Program-made: the position numbers and the translations under genes
Notes under the pieces: generated by a model
The model's input: only the letters and a program-made list of their open reading frames with translations
The model's database searches: none
Told to the model about the DNA's origin: nothing
Assembly (NCBI GenBank): GCA_013407085.1
Contig: JACCGJ010023907.1
Span: forward strand, 54,716 to 118,715
Direction of reading: 5' to 3'
Length of the DNA: 64,000 bases
DNA from: Atriophallophorus winterbourni
Lineage: Eukaryota > Platyhelminthes > Trematoda > Plagiorchiida > Microphallidae
Shown here: piece after piece, positions 54,440 through 62,627 of the stretch
Layout: every line of letters starts with the position of its first letter
Numbering within the stretch: position 1 is the stretch's first letter

Positions 54440-55795
54440 TGCTGTATGAGCAAGAGAGACGCTATTGCACACAGAATTCAGAGGTAAATTCCACAAATTT
54501 AGTTTTTCCATCCAATTGAGACCAAGTAAGTTTAGCTGCACATGCTCTGTCAGATAACAAGTTCCGGTGAATTTAGTATCTCTGAAGGAGACGTCACAAT
54601 TTAGCTCACCAGATATCTGTAGGGGATTTCCTGAAGCATCTTGAGCACAATGTTCAGTGGGGCATACGGAAGGTTTTCCGATAAGATCCCAAGTAGCATG
54701 TGAGATTATAGTTATGTCAGAGGCAGTATCCAACTGCAGGCGTACTGGCGTCTGATTTATACATACAGTGATGAATCGTCGGCGAGATTCGAAATCAACT
54801 TTAAAAGTAGCGTACACTGAGTTAGACTGAGGACGCTTTGAAAATGTAGACTTTTGTAAAATCCGTTTTCGCGGATGACGAATCTTCTTATCATCATTAC
54901 TGTTCGGAGGACAGAATCCTTCCTTGTGACCTCTGCGATTGCATGTCTGGCATTGGTGCTTTTTAAATGAACAAAACCGTTTGAAATGCCATTCACCACA
55001 CGACCAACATGGTGTTGGGGGCTTTTTTGGATGTGAGAATGAGGTTTGTTTCACCTTCTGGACCAAAGTTGATGGCTGAGCTGATTGCTGCACCATCGCA
55101 GTATCGTGCTTAAGATTTAGCAGACGTTGACATTCGATGGTTAGATCTTGAACAGTCATATTAGGATTTTGGTCCAATTTGGACAGCAACCGCATACGGA
55201 TGTCTGAATCATTCTGAGAGGAGAGACCAGCAACAAATATGAGGCATTTGAACTGATCTTCGGTCAGTGATTTCAACTGGAACCTTTCGCACTCTCGGTT
55301 GACGATTCCTGCAAATGTGACATAGTCGTCGGTAGCTGTCTTGGATAACTTCAGACAGTTGTATCGAAGATTGAACAATGAAGCTTGGTCGCCGAATATT
55401 TCACGGAGCTGAGCTACCGTTTCCTCAAAGGTGAGATCTTTAGGTTGTTTCGGCAAGATAAAATTGGTAAAACGTTCATGTTCAACCGTGCTAAGCTTCC
55501 TAACCAGTAAACGTGCTTTCCAGGCTGGATCCTTGCTGCTGAGCTCATGCTGAAAGGTGTCCTCCCAGCGCTTGTACCAGGCATCGAATGTTTGTCCCGA
55601 TGAAGGTTCGTAATGAAACTCAGTGATGGTAGCAGATACAGAATCTATTGTTTCAGACTGCACATGAGACGATCCAACCGTTGCTATAGAGCTTAGACGT
55701 TGTGTGAGTAATTCGATCATGCGCATTTGACTTTGTTCAAACAGCGCCTGTTGATCGCGAAGAAGCTTTGTTACATCTTCTACTGGTATAGACAT
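54440..55795 (-). CDS. Gypsy gag and aspartic protease
   Basis: Starts at ATG 55795, 35 bp inside the 5' LTR. Residues 60-230 form a Gypsy-type gag (FDAWYKRWEDTFQHEL, KARLLVRKL, FEETVAQLREIFGD). Two zinc knuckles follow: C263-x2-C-x3-H-x4-C and C282-x2-C-x4-H-x4-C. The protease active site is LDTASD (355-360), with DTA in place of the common DTG, and the domain closes with LNLLGLNWMEKLNLW (421-435). After about residue 452 the frame leaves recognisable sequence although it stays open to 54098, so the RT-deletion junction lies near 54440-54505. Confidence 0.9.
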
Positions 55796-55811
55796 TGTAT
55801 GTGGATTCAGT

Positions 55812-55829
55812 AATACCCCGTCGCCAAAT
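55812..55829 (-). promoter_or_regulatory. Likely primer-binding site
   Basis: Directly downstream of the 5' LTR the minus strand reads ATTTGGCGACGGGGTATT. TGGCGAC at this place is typical of tRNA-primed Gypsy elements. I cannot assign the tRNA. Confidence 0.5.
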
Positions 55830-56020
55830 TGTTATGTTTCACAGTCACGGGAAAACTCTAGATTCGCAAACAGACTGGTTCAGACGGAAGCACGAGTGAT
55901 TCGAATGGAAGTTTATTGCTGAAGTACAAAAGCACCAATGGCAAGCTGAAAGAGGGAAAAGAGGTTTTATGTAAACTGTAAACTATTACATAATGAACAT
56001 TCGGAGGTTAACCGCCAACA
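55830..56020 (-). repeat. Gypsy 5' LTR (191 bp)
   Basis: Same length as the 3' LTR and nearly identical. On the plus strand it starts TGTTATGTTTCACAGTC and ends GGTTAACCGCCAACA. Transcription of the element should start within it on the minus strand. Confidence 0.9.
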
Positions 56021-56051
56021 TATAATATATATAGATAGATTATAATATATA

Positions 56052-56125
56052 TATTAATGTTGCACGGGTGTGCAATCGTGCAGTACTTATGTACTGTGCG
56101 GCTAACTGTGCTAAATTGATCGACC
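56052..56125 (+). repeat. S-repeat 5' fragment
   Basis: GGGTGTGCAATCGTGCAGTA, GTACTGTGCGGCTAAC and GTGCTAAATTGATCGACC match the first 70 bp of the S-repeat. It is truncated beyond that and lies next to the Gypsy LTR. Confidence 0.7.
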
Positions 56126-56354
56126 AGCATCCTTCGGCGTTTGTTCGAGTCAGCTTCTCTAGCCTTTACACAACCAAGTGCGACCTGCAAGGCAGCAGGG
56201 AGTTGCCAGATTTTTCCTCAGGGTTTTCTCACGAAGCCTTTCCCGCGATCAGGTATCCCGCAAGGCAGCGGAGGTTCAAAATCAGGGTTTACCTACCCTT
56301 AGATGAAATGCCCTCCCAGGCTAACGAAGTCCATCTGTCCGAAGCAAACTAGTT

Positions 56355-56550
56355 TTCAGGCGCCAGTCTCTCGCCCTCGCCCCTTCTCCTGTTGGTAGAA
56401 GCAGTTCCGCCGGGTTCGGGGAGCCACTCGTGCAGGCCAGAAGCTGGACTTGGTTGTCAGAGGCTACTTGAGACGCGCGCCATATGGGAGTATTTTATAA
56501 ACAGTGGGAGCTTATCCCCACTATCACCACCGGCTATGACAACCTTTGCA
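56355..56550. repeat. Block shared with 31950-32160
   Basis: TGTTGGTAGAAGCAGTTCC, GTGCAGGCCAGAAGCTGGA, CTTGGTTGTCAGAGGCTA and GACGCGCGCCATATGGGAG parallel the 31950-32160 copy. It lies between the RTE endonuclease end and the expected pre-RT. Confidence 0.7.
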
Positions 56551-57429
56551 CACAGCAAATGGGAGTGAGTTACTTCAGGTGGTCCTATAAATTTCTTGGA
56601 CTACAGGCTGAGATAATTTTTCGACCGCAATGCGTTTCCCCTTTGAAGGTTTCGTACCGGAGAACTTTAACGAGAAAATACACCGCACAAGAACATGATC
56701 TGAATCTATGCAGGTATTCCAAAAGGAGCGGTAGTCCTCAATGCAACATATCCAGCGAGCACTTACGGCAATATGGTCGATTTGGGCCGAGCGAGCGCCA
56801 TGTGGCACATTGACATCTTTTTATGGCGAAAGGAAGTACTGTTAATGAATAATCGCGATTGTGCACATAATTGTATGAACCGTTCACCATTAGCTGTGCG
56901 TTGGCCTTCAAGACCAAATATGCCACCTAATTGCGATTCAAATGTATCAAAGCAACCCAGTTTGACAGTCATATCTCCCCGCTAAGACAACAAAATATGA
57001 GCTTTCTGTAGGTCGCAAAAGTGCTTAGATCGTCGTGGAAGGCGTTATTTTCGTCGCCCGAATTGGTGTCAATAAACAAGCACCTCCGATTAGAAGATTT
57101 GGAGTTGAGTCTAAATGCGCACATCCGGCTATTGCAAGGAATCCAATCGATTAGATAGGATTCGGCACGTGAATTCAGCACTGTACCAACACAAGCCTGT
57201 CCTGAAATGGCAGCTACAGAATCCCCACAGCAGCGCAAAAAGTAGCCAGTATTTGGGGTAATAAGTTCAGTAATTATATACCAATCGTATAGGCGCGTTT
57301 CTGATAAACAGCAGAGATCAATAGTTAGACTATCTAAAGTAAGAGTCAGTGCAGCTTGCCGGTTTATCTGTCTGAGGGTTCAGACATTCATAGCTGCGAT
57401 GTGAGCAGAGGTCCGTGGTTTTAGAAAGT

Positions 57430-57840
57430 GATCTGTAAGTATGCGAATAGAGGATGCTCCAACATGATCAGTCCGGTCTTTTTACGGTTGAGATTGACGG
57501 AAAAAAGTTGTTAATAGCTGAAGGGGGAAGGACAGAAACAGTTAGATTAGGGCAAGCAGTGGCTTGTTTTCGCTTACCCGCCCTGTTGTATGCAGCAGGT
57601 AAGGCAACCCTGTTTATCGTGCGCGACGACCGATGAATTATGAAGTTCGGTTTTGCAGTTATAGTTATGGTTGTATGCGGATAAAGCCTCTGGCTAAAAA
57701 GCCTGACTCACATGGCAGCGGGTTGGGTTGAGACAGTGTTCCTCTGATTTCTATCCATTGACCTTCCTGGTATGAATGGCTCTGAAGGTGCCCGGAGAGC
57801 AACACCCAGCGTATCTCAATGGGCTACGGTGTTTACCACT
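57430..57840. other. No recognised gene
   Basis: A 60-codon frame at 57454-57636 has no motif. Nothing else seen. Confidence 0.4.
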
Positions 57841-57844
57841 TATC

Positions 57845-58075
57845 CACTGTTTCAAGGCTCACTGAACATAAACTTACTGTCTTCACCTGATGACGGCAAA
57901 CAGCCAGAAACCGGTAGTGATACGTAAGTGCGGGGATGTGAGCAACACATTACTTAGGTCATCCATAAGCGCCTTGAGTGCTTGACCATGAACCACTATG
58001 TGATTCTGTGTTCGAACACCGTGGTTCGTTGTACGAACCCTATGTAACAGTGGCATTCAAGTATAACTTTGTTTA
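57845..58075 (+). repeat. H-repeat with the best hammerhead core
   Basis: A single H-repeat in the orientation GTTTCAAGGCTCACTG, hammerhead, GGGGATGTGAGCAACACATT, GTCATCCATAAGCGCCTTGA, CGTTGTACGAACCCTATG, CAGTGGCATTCAAGTATAAC. It ends where RTE endonuclease sequence begins at about 58078. Confidence 0.8.
57881..57922 (+). ncRNA. Hammerhead ribozyme-like motif, intact core
   Basis: Arm CTTCAC (57881-57886), CTGATGA (57887-57893), stem II GGC-AAACA-GCC (57895-57905), GAAA (57907-57910), self-complementary ACCGGT as stem III, cleavage triplet GTA (57914-57916), arm GTGATA. Stem I pairs TCAC with GTGA. All core nucleotides are present. The stem II closing pair is C-A. With no stem III loop, cleavage would favour a dimer. 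Confidence 0.55.
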
Positions 58076-58077
58076 CC

Positions 58078-59110
58078 TTTTTGATAACTGTTTTCCGTTT
58101 TGTAGTTCTTTGGGTAGCCCTGACAGAAGTGCAGCTTGTTCATCGAGGTTTCCAAATTTAGCCACTTCGAATATTTTGCCTACTTCGAATGCCTACAGAG
58201 CGTTCTTCCGCCAGCGTATACCATTCACATTAGCTAGCATCGGACAACAGGCGGCCATGGCTCGCACACATGATAGCCTCGATGCCGATGTTTGCTGTTT
58301 GTGGGATACAAGCATGCATAACTCTAACTCGGTTATGCGAGTGTCTAATCCTTCGAACTTACGCAAGTCACACTATCTACGCCTGACTAATGATGACGAT
58401 GTTATGGTATCCGGTCAAGCTGGTGTTGGAATCGTTTTGAGTGAGAAAGCTGAGGTCGCACTGTTAGACTGGATCCCTGTCGACAGTCACCTTTTTGAAG
58501 TAAGACTTAAGGGTTCGTGCAGGAAAGGTCGATTTCACAATCAATCCCGCAACCTGTTTGTGGTTGCTGCTTATGCACAGACTAATTGTAGATATAGATG
58601 CTTGCAAGCGGGTGTTAGGACCAGGTGGCCACGGACTGAGAGAAATGCTGATGCTTGCTCGCCTGGGGACCAAAAGCACCACCTAATAGTTGGCTGGAAA
58701 CCTTACGCGATATGGCTGTAAACCGAAGTCAGTGGCGCCAGTGTATTTTATCATGTGCGTCATTTTTTCCAGTATTATTTTATATAAAAAACAAAAACAA
58801 AACAAAAAAACACAAAATCGCATGCAGTGAAACTACAAAAACAAGCTGCTTTTCGCGCATTTGCTTTTGCGTGCTTAATTATCTGCTTTTCCTGCTTCAT
58901 ATTGTTTGGCACTTTGTCTGGCTCCAGACTTGTGTTTCATGATGATGACTAATGGTAGCTCTGAACGTGCAAACGATGAGTTTTATGGAAGATTACAAGA
59001 ACTCATTAGACTTGCAACGAGAAGTGATATCGTTGTCTTAGCTGGAGACATAAACGCACGTGTAGACTGTCAATCTTTAAAGGAGCATTTTCGTGAGTGG
59101 ACGACTCTTA
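58078..59110 (+). mobile_element. RTE-like endonuclease fragment, interrupted
   Basis: The plus strand reads FTLASIGQQAAMARTHDSL and ADVCCLWDT near 58220-58310, DDVMVSGQAGVGIVLSEKAE and LLDWIPVDSHLFEVRLKGS near 58400-58510, LFVVAAYAQTN to 58585, then after the insert SSERANDEFYGRLQELIRLA and SDIVVLAGDINARV (58955-59070). This is an apurinic-type endonuclease with the conserved GD-N block. Its frame resumes exactly across the inserted LINE piece. The RT is missing after about 59110. Confidence 0.8.
58592..58946 (+). mobile_element. 355-bp LINE 3' end with 12-bp target duplication
   Basis: The insert reads PRTERNADACSPGD then, in a shifted frame, SWLETLRDMAVNRSQWRQC, the extreme C-terminus of an RTE-type reverse transcriptase, followed by a 3' untranslated region with an A-rich AAAACAAAACAAAAAAACAC stretch and a short GATGAT end. 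It is flanked by GACTAATTGTAG (58580-58591) and GACTAATGGTAG (58947-58958), an 11/12 direct repeat. Its removal restores the endonuclease reading frame. Confidence 0.85.
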
Positions 59111-59114
59111 AGCA

Positions 59115-59620
59115 TATTTGAGTGGATACAATCATCTCGCCCAGCTTTGTTGACGCTAACATGGTTAAGGGCGTTATACACCTTAGCCTCATAGAATGAC
59201 AACTCATCTAGTGCAGCGGCAACTGTTTGTTGGCTAAGCAGCCCAAACGGTGCATTTGAAGAATTATCACACCGTTGAACGCTACTTAAAAACCTTCAGA
59301 AGGCAGTAGTCTTAGCCAGTTCGGTATCAGCTATTCAGCCCTCCAGTTTCAAATTTCCAATGCATTCACTGGTTTTGCCTTTTGATCGTGCATACCTATA
59401 AAATCATTTCGGATTAGATTTAGCATCCCTAGCTAAAGATAACTCAAAATCCTGTGTTAACAAATGTTGGAATTAAACATAAGAGTTCTGAGCGGTTTTG
59501 TAACGAGCCCAGGACCAGAAGTGAGATATAGCTTATATTGCTGCCCTAGGCGATCCCGTTTACGGTTAGACCCACGAACTTGAAGAGCACATCAGGGTGG
59601 CATTTGATGCCTACTCAATC
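59115..59620. other. No recognised gene
   Basis: Nothing recognised between the endonuclease fragment and the S-repeat. Confidence 0.4.
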
Positions 59621-59622
59621 GC

Positions 59623-59847
59623 CGGATGTGCAACCGCGCAGCTAACGTGCGGCTAACGTCGTGCTAAATTGATTGGCCATCGGTAGTGAGCTGCATGCTG
59701 AAACAGGCTGGAGTCTCACTACCATTTCTATTACCCCATCATATCTGTCTAGGCCTGGGCAACCTGACAGTATCTTAGCCCATGTGCAGTCTCTGACTGT
59801 ACGGCACTTTGCCTGGATCAAGCTTGTGCTTTCATACTATCATACCA
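59623..59847 (+). repeat. S-repeat copy c
   Basis: Full-length plus-strand copy with CGGATGTGCAACCGCGCAGC, GTGCTAAATTGATTGGCC, GAGCTGCATGCTGAAACAGG, TCTGTCTAGGCCTGGGCAAC, ending TTTCATACTATCATACC. Close to copies at 37133 and 48002. Confidence 0.85.
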
Positions 59848-59849
59848 TA

Positions 59850-60380
59850 TTCAAACTATTTGTAACTCTTTTAGATACCTACAAATTCAATCCCAGTATT
59901 CACCTAAATCGGAATCGCTGGAGAACTGACGTGACTATTCTGTAGGAGTAACCCTAAGTCTACTAGCCTAAAGTTGCGCCTAGAAGGAGCGAGTGGTTTG
60001 TAAAAACCAAGTATCACTTCAAACCGCTCAGCGGTTTGCTGAGCAGTGGTAGGTATTTTAAATACATAACGGCTTCTAGATGAGGCCGACAACAACAAAA
60101 CAAGAGTGGATGGAGTACATCCATAATTACATTTCCAAAAGTCTGAAACATATAATCTTCGCCAAGAAAAATATCTATACCGAAAATTCACAATAGAGTA
60201 CAAAAAGATTTTTCATTTCCAAATATTATCGATTAAGGAATTTCATCATCATCATCATCATCATCAAAGACAGCATTACACCGGAATTTATTTCGTGATA
60301 AAATATGTCTGAGGACTACATTGACTGATTAAAAAAACAACTACATAATTTTTAACACCGAAGAAATTAGCCAGGCTATG
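59850..60380. other. No gene; (CAT)n microsatellite
   Basis: (CAT)n lies at about 60244-60267. Otherwise unassigned. A 99-codon minus frame (59904-60203) has no recognised motif. Confidence 0.45.
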
Positions 60381-60389
60381 TAATATTGT

Positions 60390-61391
60390 ATGTTGTACGA
60401 GCAGCGATTGGTTGACGAGTCTACTTGTGCACCAAAACGGCTATTCGCATACATTCGACGCCGCACAAAGGCGTCGCCATATATTCCTAATTTGATAGAT
60501 ACTAATGGGGTAGACATTACTGAGGATGGTTTGAAAGCTGAAGCCATGGCTAAGCAGTATGCCTCCGTGTACTGTCGGGAAGACAGTGATCTTCGTTCTG
60601 TCTCTAATAACATTGAGGTGCTGTCTGATCTTGATGTAGAATTAGAGACTGTTAGACTCCTGTTGGAACAGTTAGACACACAATCCGAGCCAGGACCAGA
60701 CGGTATTCATCCGTTGGTTTTACGAGCACTATCAGAAGTGTTGTGCGTTCTGATGGCCAGGTTGTTTACAAAATCTGTAACATTAGGGGTCTTGCCACAA
60801 GAATGGAAACAGGGTATTATTAAACCTATGTTTAAGAGTGGGGACACTAGTAGTCCCGCTAATTACAGGCCGGTCACATTGACTTCTGTAATCGGTAAAA
60901 TTTTAGAGAAGCTGATCAAAAGGAAATTAGAGCACTTTCTTTTGGAGTGTGGGCGTTGGTGTCCACAACAACATGGATTCACCAAAAGTCGCTCATGCGT
61001 AAGTAATCTGCTCCTGGCGCGAGGAAGTTGGTGTGCTTTGACTGATTATGGTCAAGAGGTCGATGTCATTTTTATCGACTTTAGTAAGGCGTTTGACCGC
61101 GTGCCCCACCGCCGATTGCTCGTCAAGCTGCAGGGTTTGGGTATTCAGGGTTGTCTACTTAAGTGGATCGAGGCATTCATCTCAGGGCGGTCAAACCGTG
61201 TAGAGGTGAATGGAGTTTTGTCTTCAGAGATGATAGCAGTCTCCGGAGTGCCGCAGGGATCTGTCCTTGGCCCTTTTTTATTCAAAGTTTTCGTGAATGA
61301 TATTCCGGACGCGGTAGCGATCGATTGTCTTTTATTCGCGGATGATCTGAAACTGTTGGCCTCTGTCAGTTCCTGCGATGGCCACAAGTAA
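60390..61391 (+). pseudogene. CR1-like reverse transcriptase, first open segment
   Basis: 333 codons: pre-RT (KRLFAYIRRRTKASPYIPNL, MAKQYASVY), EPGPDGIHPLVLRAL, LPQEWKQGIIKPMFKSGD, NYRPVTLTSVIGKILEKLI, QQHGFTKSRSC, the first catalytic block VIFIDFSKAFDRVPHRRL, SGVPQGSVLGPFLFKVFVND, and catalytic FADD at about residues 316-319. All catalytic residues are present, but the frame ends at a premature TAA ten residues after the palm motif region. The start codon is nominal; the element is truncated upstream. Confidence 0.9.
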
Positions 61392-61623
61392 CGGCAACAA
61401 GCAGTTGATGACTTACTCAGCTGGACACATCGCTGGTCACTGCCTATCAATGGGGACAAGACAGTGGTCATGCGCATATACTCCGATGACACTGGTGGTG
61501 AATACTTTCTTGGAGGTAAGCCTATTAGAGCGGTGACGGTCGAAAAAGACTGAGGGATTCTGGTTATGGATTCCTTGAAGTCGAAGGCTGACACTTGTCG
61601 GAGAATAGGCAGCGCTACCAGGG

Positions 61624-62154
61624 ATGCTCTGGGCGATTCGGCGTTCCTTTGCGTCCATTACCCCGCAAATGTTCCAGACACTTTTCTCTGTGTACATTCG
61701 TCCTCTGTTGGAATATGGGCTACCTGTTGCATTTCCTCAGTTCAAAGGCGAATGCGTCTCCTTGGAGAGGGTACAAAGGAGGGGCACTAAGATGGTTTGT
61801 GGAATGCGCCAACTCGCGTACGAGGATAGGAGGAGCTTGCTGAAACTATACCCCCTCGAACTTCGAAGGGAAAGATATGACCTGCTCCTGACACGCCGTA
61901 TTCTTCTCGGTCAATATGGAGACGAGTTCCTCCAGTACTTCCGATTAGTAGGTGAGTCGAGGACTCGTGTACATGACTTTAAGTTGCAGAAGCCTAGAAG
62001 GCTGAAGCTGAGTAATGTGAGCACGCTATCCACGCGGGTGGTGAACACTTGGAACTCTCTACCGAAAGGGCTCCTGTCTCTACCATCCGAACAGCTATTC
62101 AAAAGCGCGTTGGATCAGCATTTGTTGAGACGGATGGACTTGATCCCCGAGTGA
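61624..62154 (+). pseudogene. CR1-like RT C-terminal segment
   Basis: 176 codons: LWAIRRSFASITPQMFQTLF, YIRPLLEYGLPVAFPQ, LERVQRRGTKMVCGM, LYPLELRRERYDLLLTRRIL, VVNTWNSLPKGLLSLP and LFKSALDQHLLRR. This is the thumb and C-terminal region of the LINE RT. It is out of frame with the first segment. Confidence 0.9.
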
Positions 62155-62275
62155 TATAGTGGTGTTCCTCTACTCTCAGGGTTTGCCTTGTCAGCAGAAG
62201 TCACCCATGTCTATTACTGTGATGAAGCTCAAACGGGATTTTATCCCTTCTGCTTTCGATTCAGAAGAAGATACG

Positions 62276-62625
62276 ACCCCTGATAATTTATAATAACGGC
62301 GTTAACGGCTTTTTTAATTCATAACCCGTATATTTTAAGAGCCATTTAACTTTTTCTTGAGAATTTGCTTTCCAGAATTATTAAAATTCAAGAAAATATA
62401 CTTTTCTCATTATTGAAATGATGAAGCCACTCGTATCAGGGATTCCATGAATTGAGTTCACAATTCGCACATAAACGTTTGAACTTAAACGCTAATCATC
62501 ATTATGGAATAAACAGTACAATTCAGATCAACCCAAGCCCAATGTTTTGGAAGTTCCTAATTTCAGATTGACCGTGGAAATTTTGTGTACGTGCAAAAAT
62601 TGTTGCTGCTGATGTTCAGAATCCT
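62276..62625. other. Spacer between the inverted LINE copies
   Basis: About 350 bp of AT-rich DNA separating the tail-to-tail LINE copies. No motif seen. Confidence 0.6.
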
Positions 62626-62627
62626 TC

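Larger units (their letters stand above)
52829..56020 (-). mobile_element. Ty3/Gypsy LTR retrotransposon lacking RT
   Basis: A 3.2-kb element on the minus strand bounded by two 191-bp LTRs. The order is 5' LTR (55830-56020), primer-binding region, gag with two zinc knuckles, aspartic protease, integrase, polypurine tract and 3' LTR (52829-53019). The gag and integrase resemble K02A2.6-type Gypsy elements. Reverse transcriptase and RNase H, normally about 1.5 kb between protease and integrase, are absent, and the element is correspondingly short. The two LTRs differ at few positions, so insertion was recent. The 5-bp flanks (GATCT and TATAA) do not match, so no target duplication was confirmed. 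It sits inside an RTE-like LINE. Confidence 0.9.
56030..57425 (-). mobile_element. RTE-like LINE, endonuclease part (outer element, part 1)
   Basis: Minus-strand pieces: RQINRQAALTLTLDSL and LCCLSETR near 57300-57370 (endonuclease N-terminus); DSVAAISGQACVGTVLNSRA, YLIDWIPCNSRMCAFRLNSK and CLFIDTNS (57000-57230); RKLGCFDT-ESQLGGIFGLEG and GERFIQLCAQSRLFINSTSF (56760-56970); and the end DHVLVRCIFSLKFSG near 56640. A linker block shared with 31950-32160 follows at 56355-56550. The frame changes at least three times. The RT half continues at 51210-52765 beyond the Gypsy insertion. Confidence 0.8.
60385..62275 (+). mobile_element. CR1-like LINE, plus copy (left arm of inverted pair)
   Basis: A 5'-truncated LINE covering the pre-RT, the reverse transcriptase and the C-terminal region. 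The frame is open from 60390 to 61391 and again from 61624 to 62154. It is broken by a TAA at 61389-61391 (the minus copy has a Gln-Leu pair), a TGA near 61552 (Leu in the minus copy), and an extra G near 61624. The 3' end has TGATGAAGCTCAAACGGG, GATTCAGAAGAAGA and a GAAGAAGA-type tail. From about 61115 to 62272 it matches the reverse complement of 62629-63793. Confidence 0.9.

Noticed and set aside
52829..56020. Possible endogenous retrovirus
   Set aside because: No envelope frame. The gag with two zinc knuckles and the integrase match ordinary Ty3/Gypsy retrotransposons.
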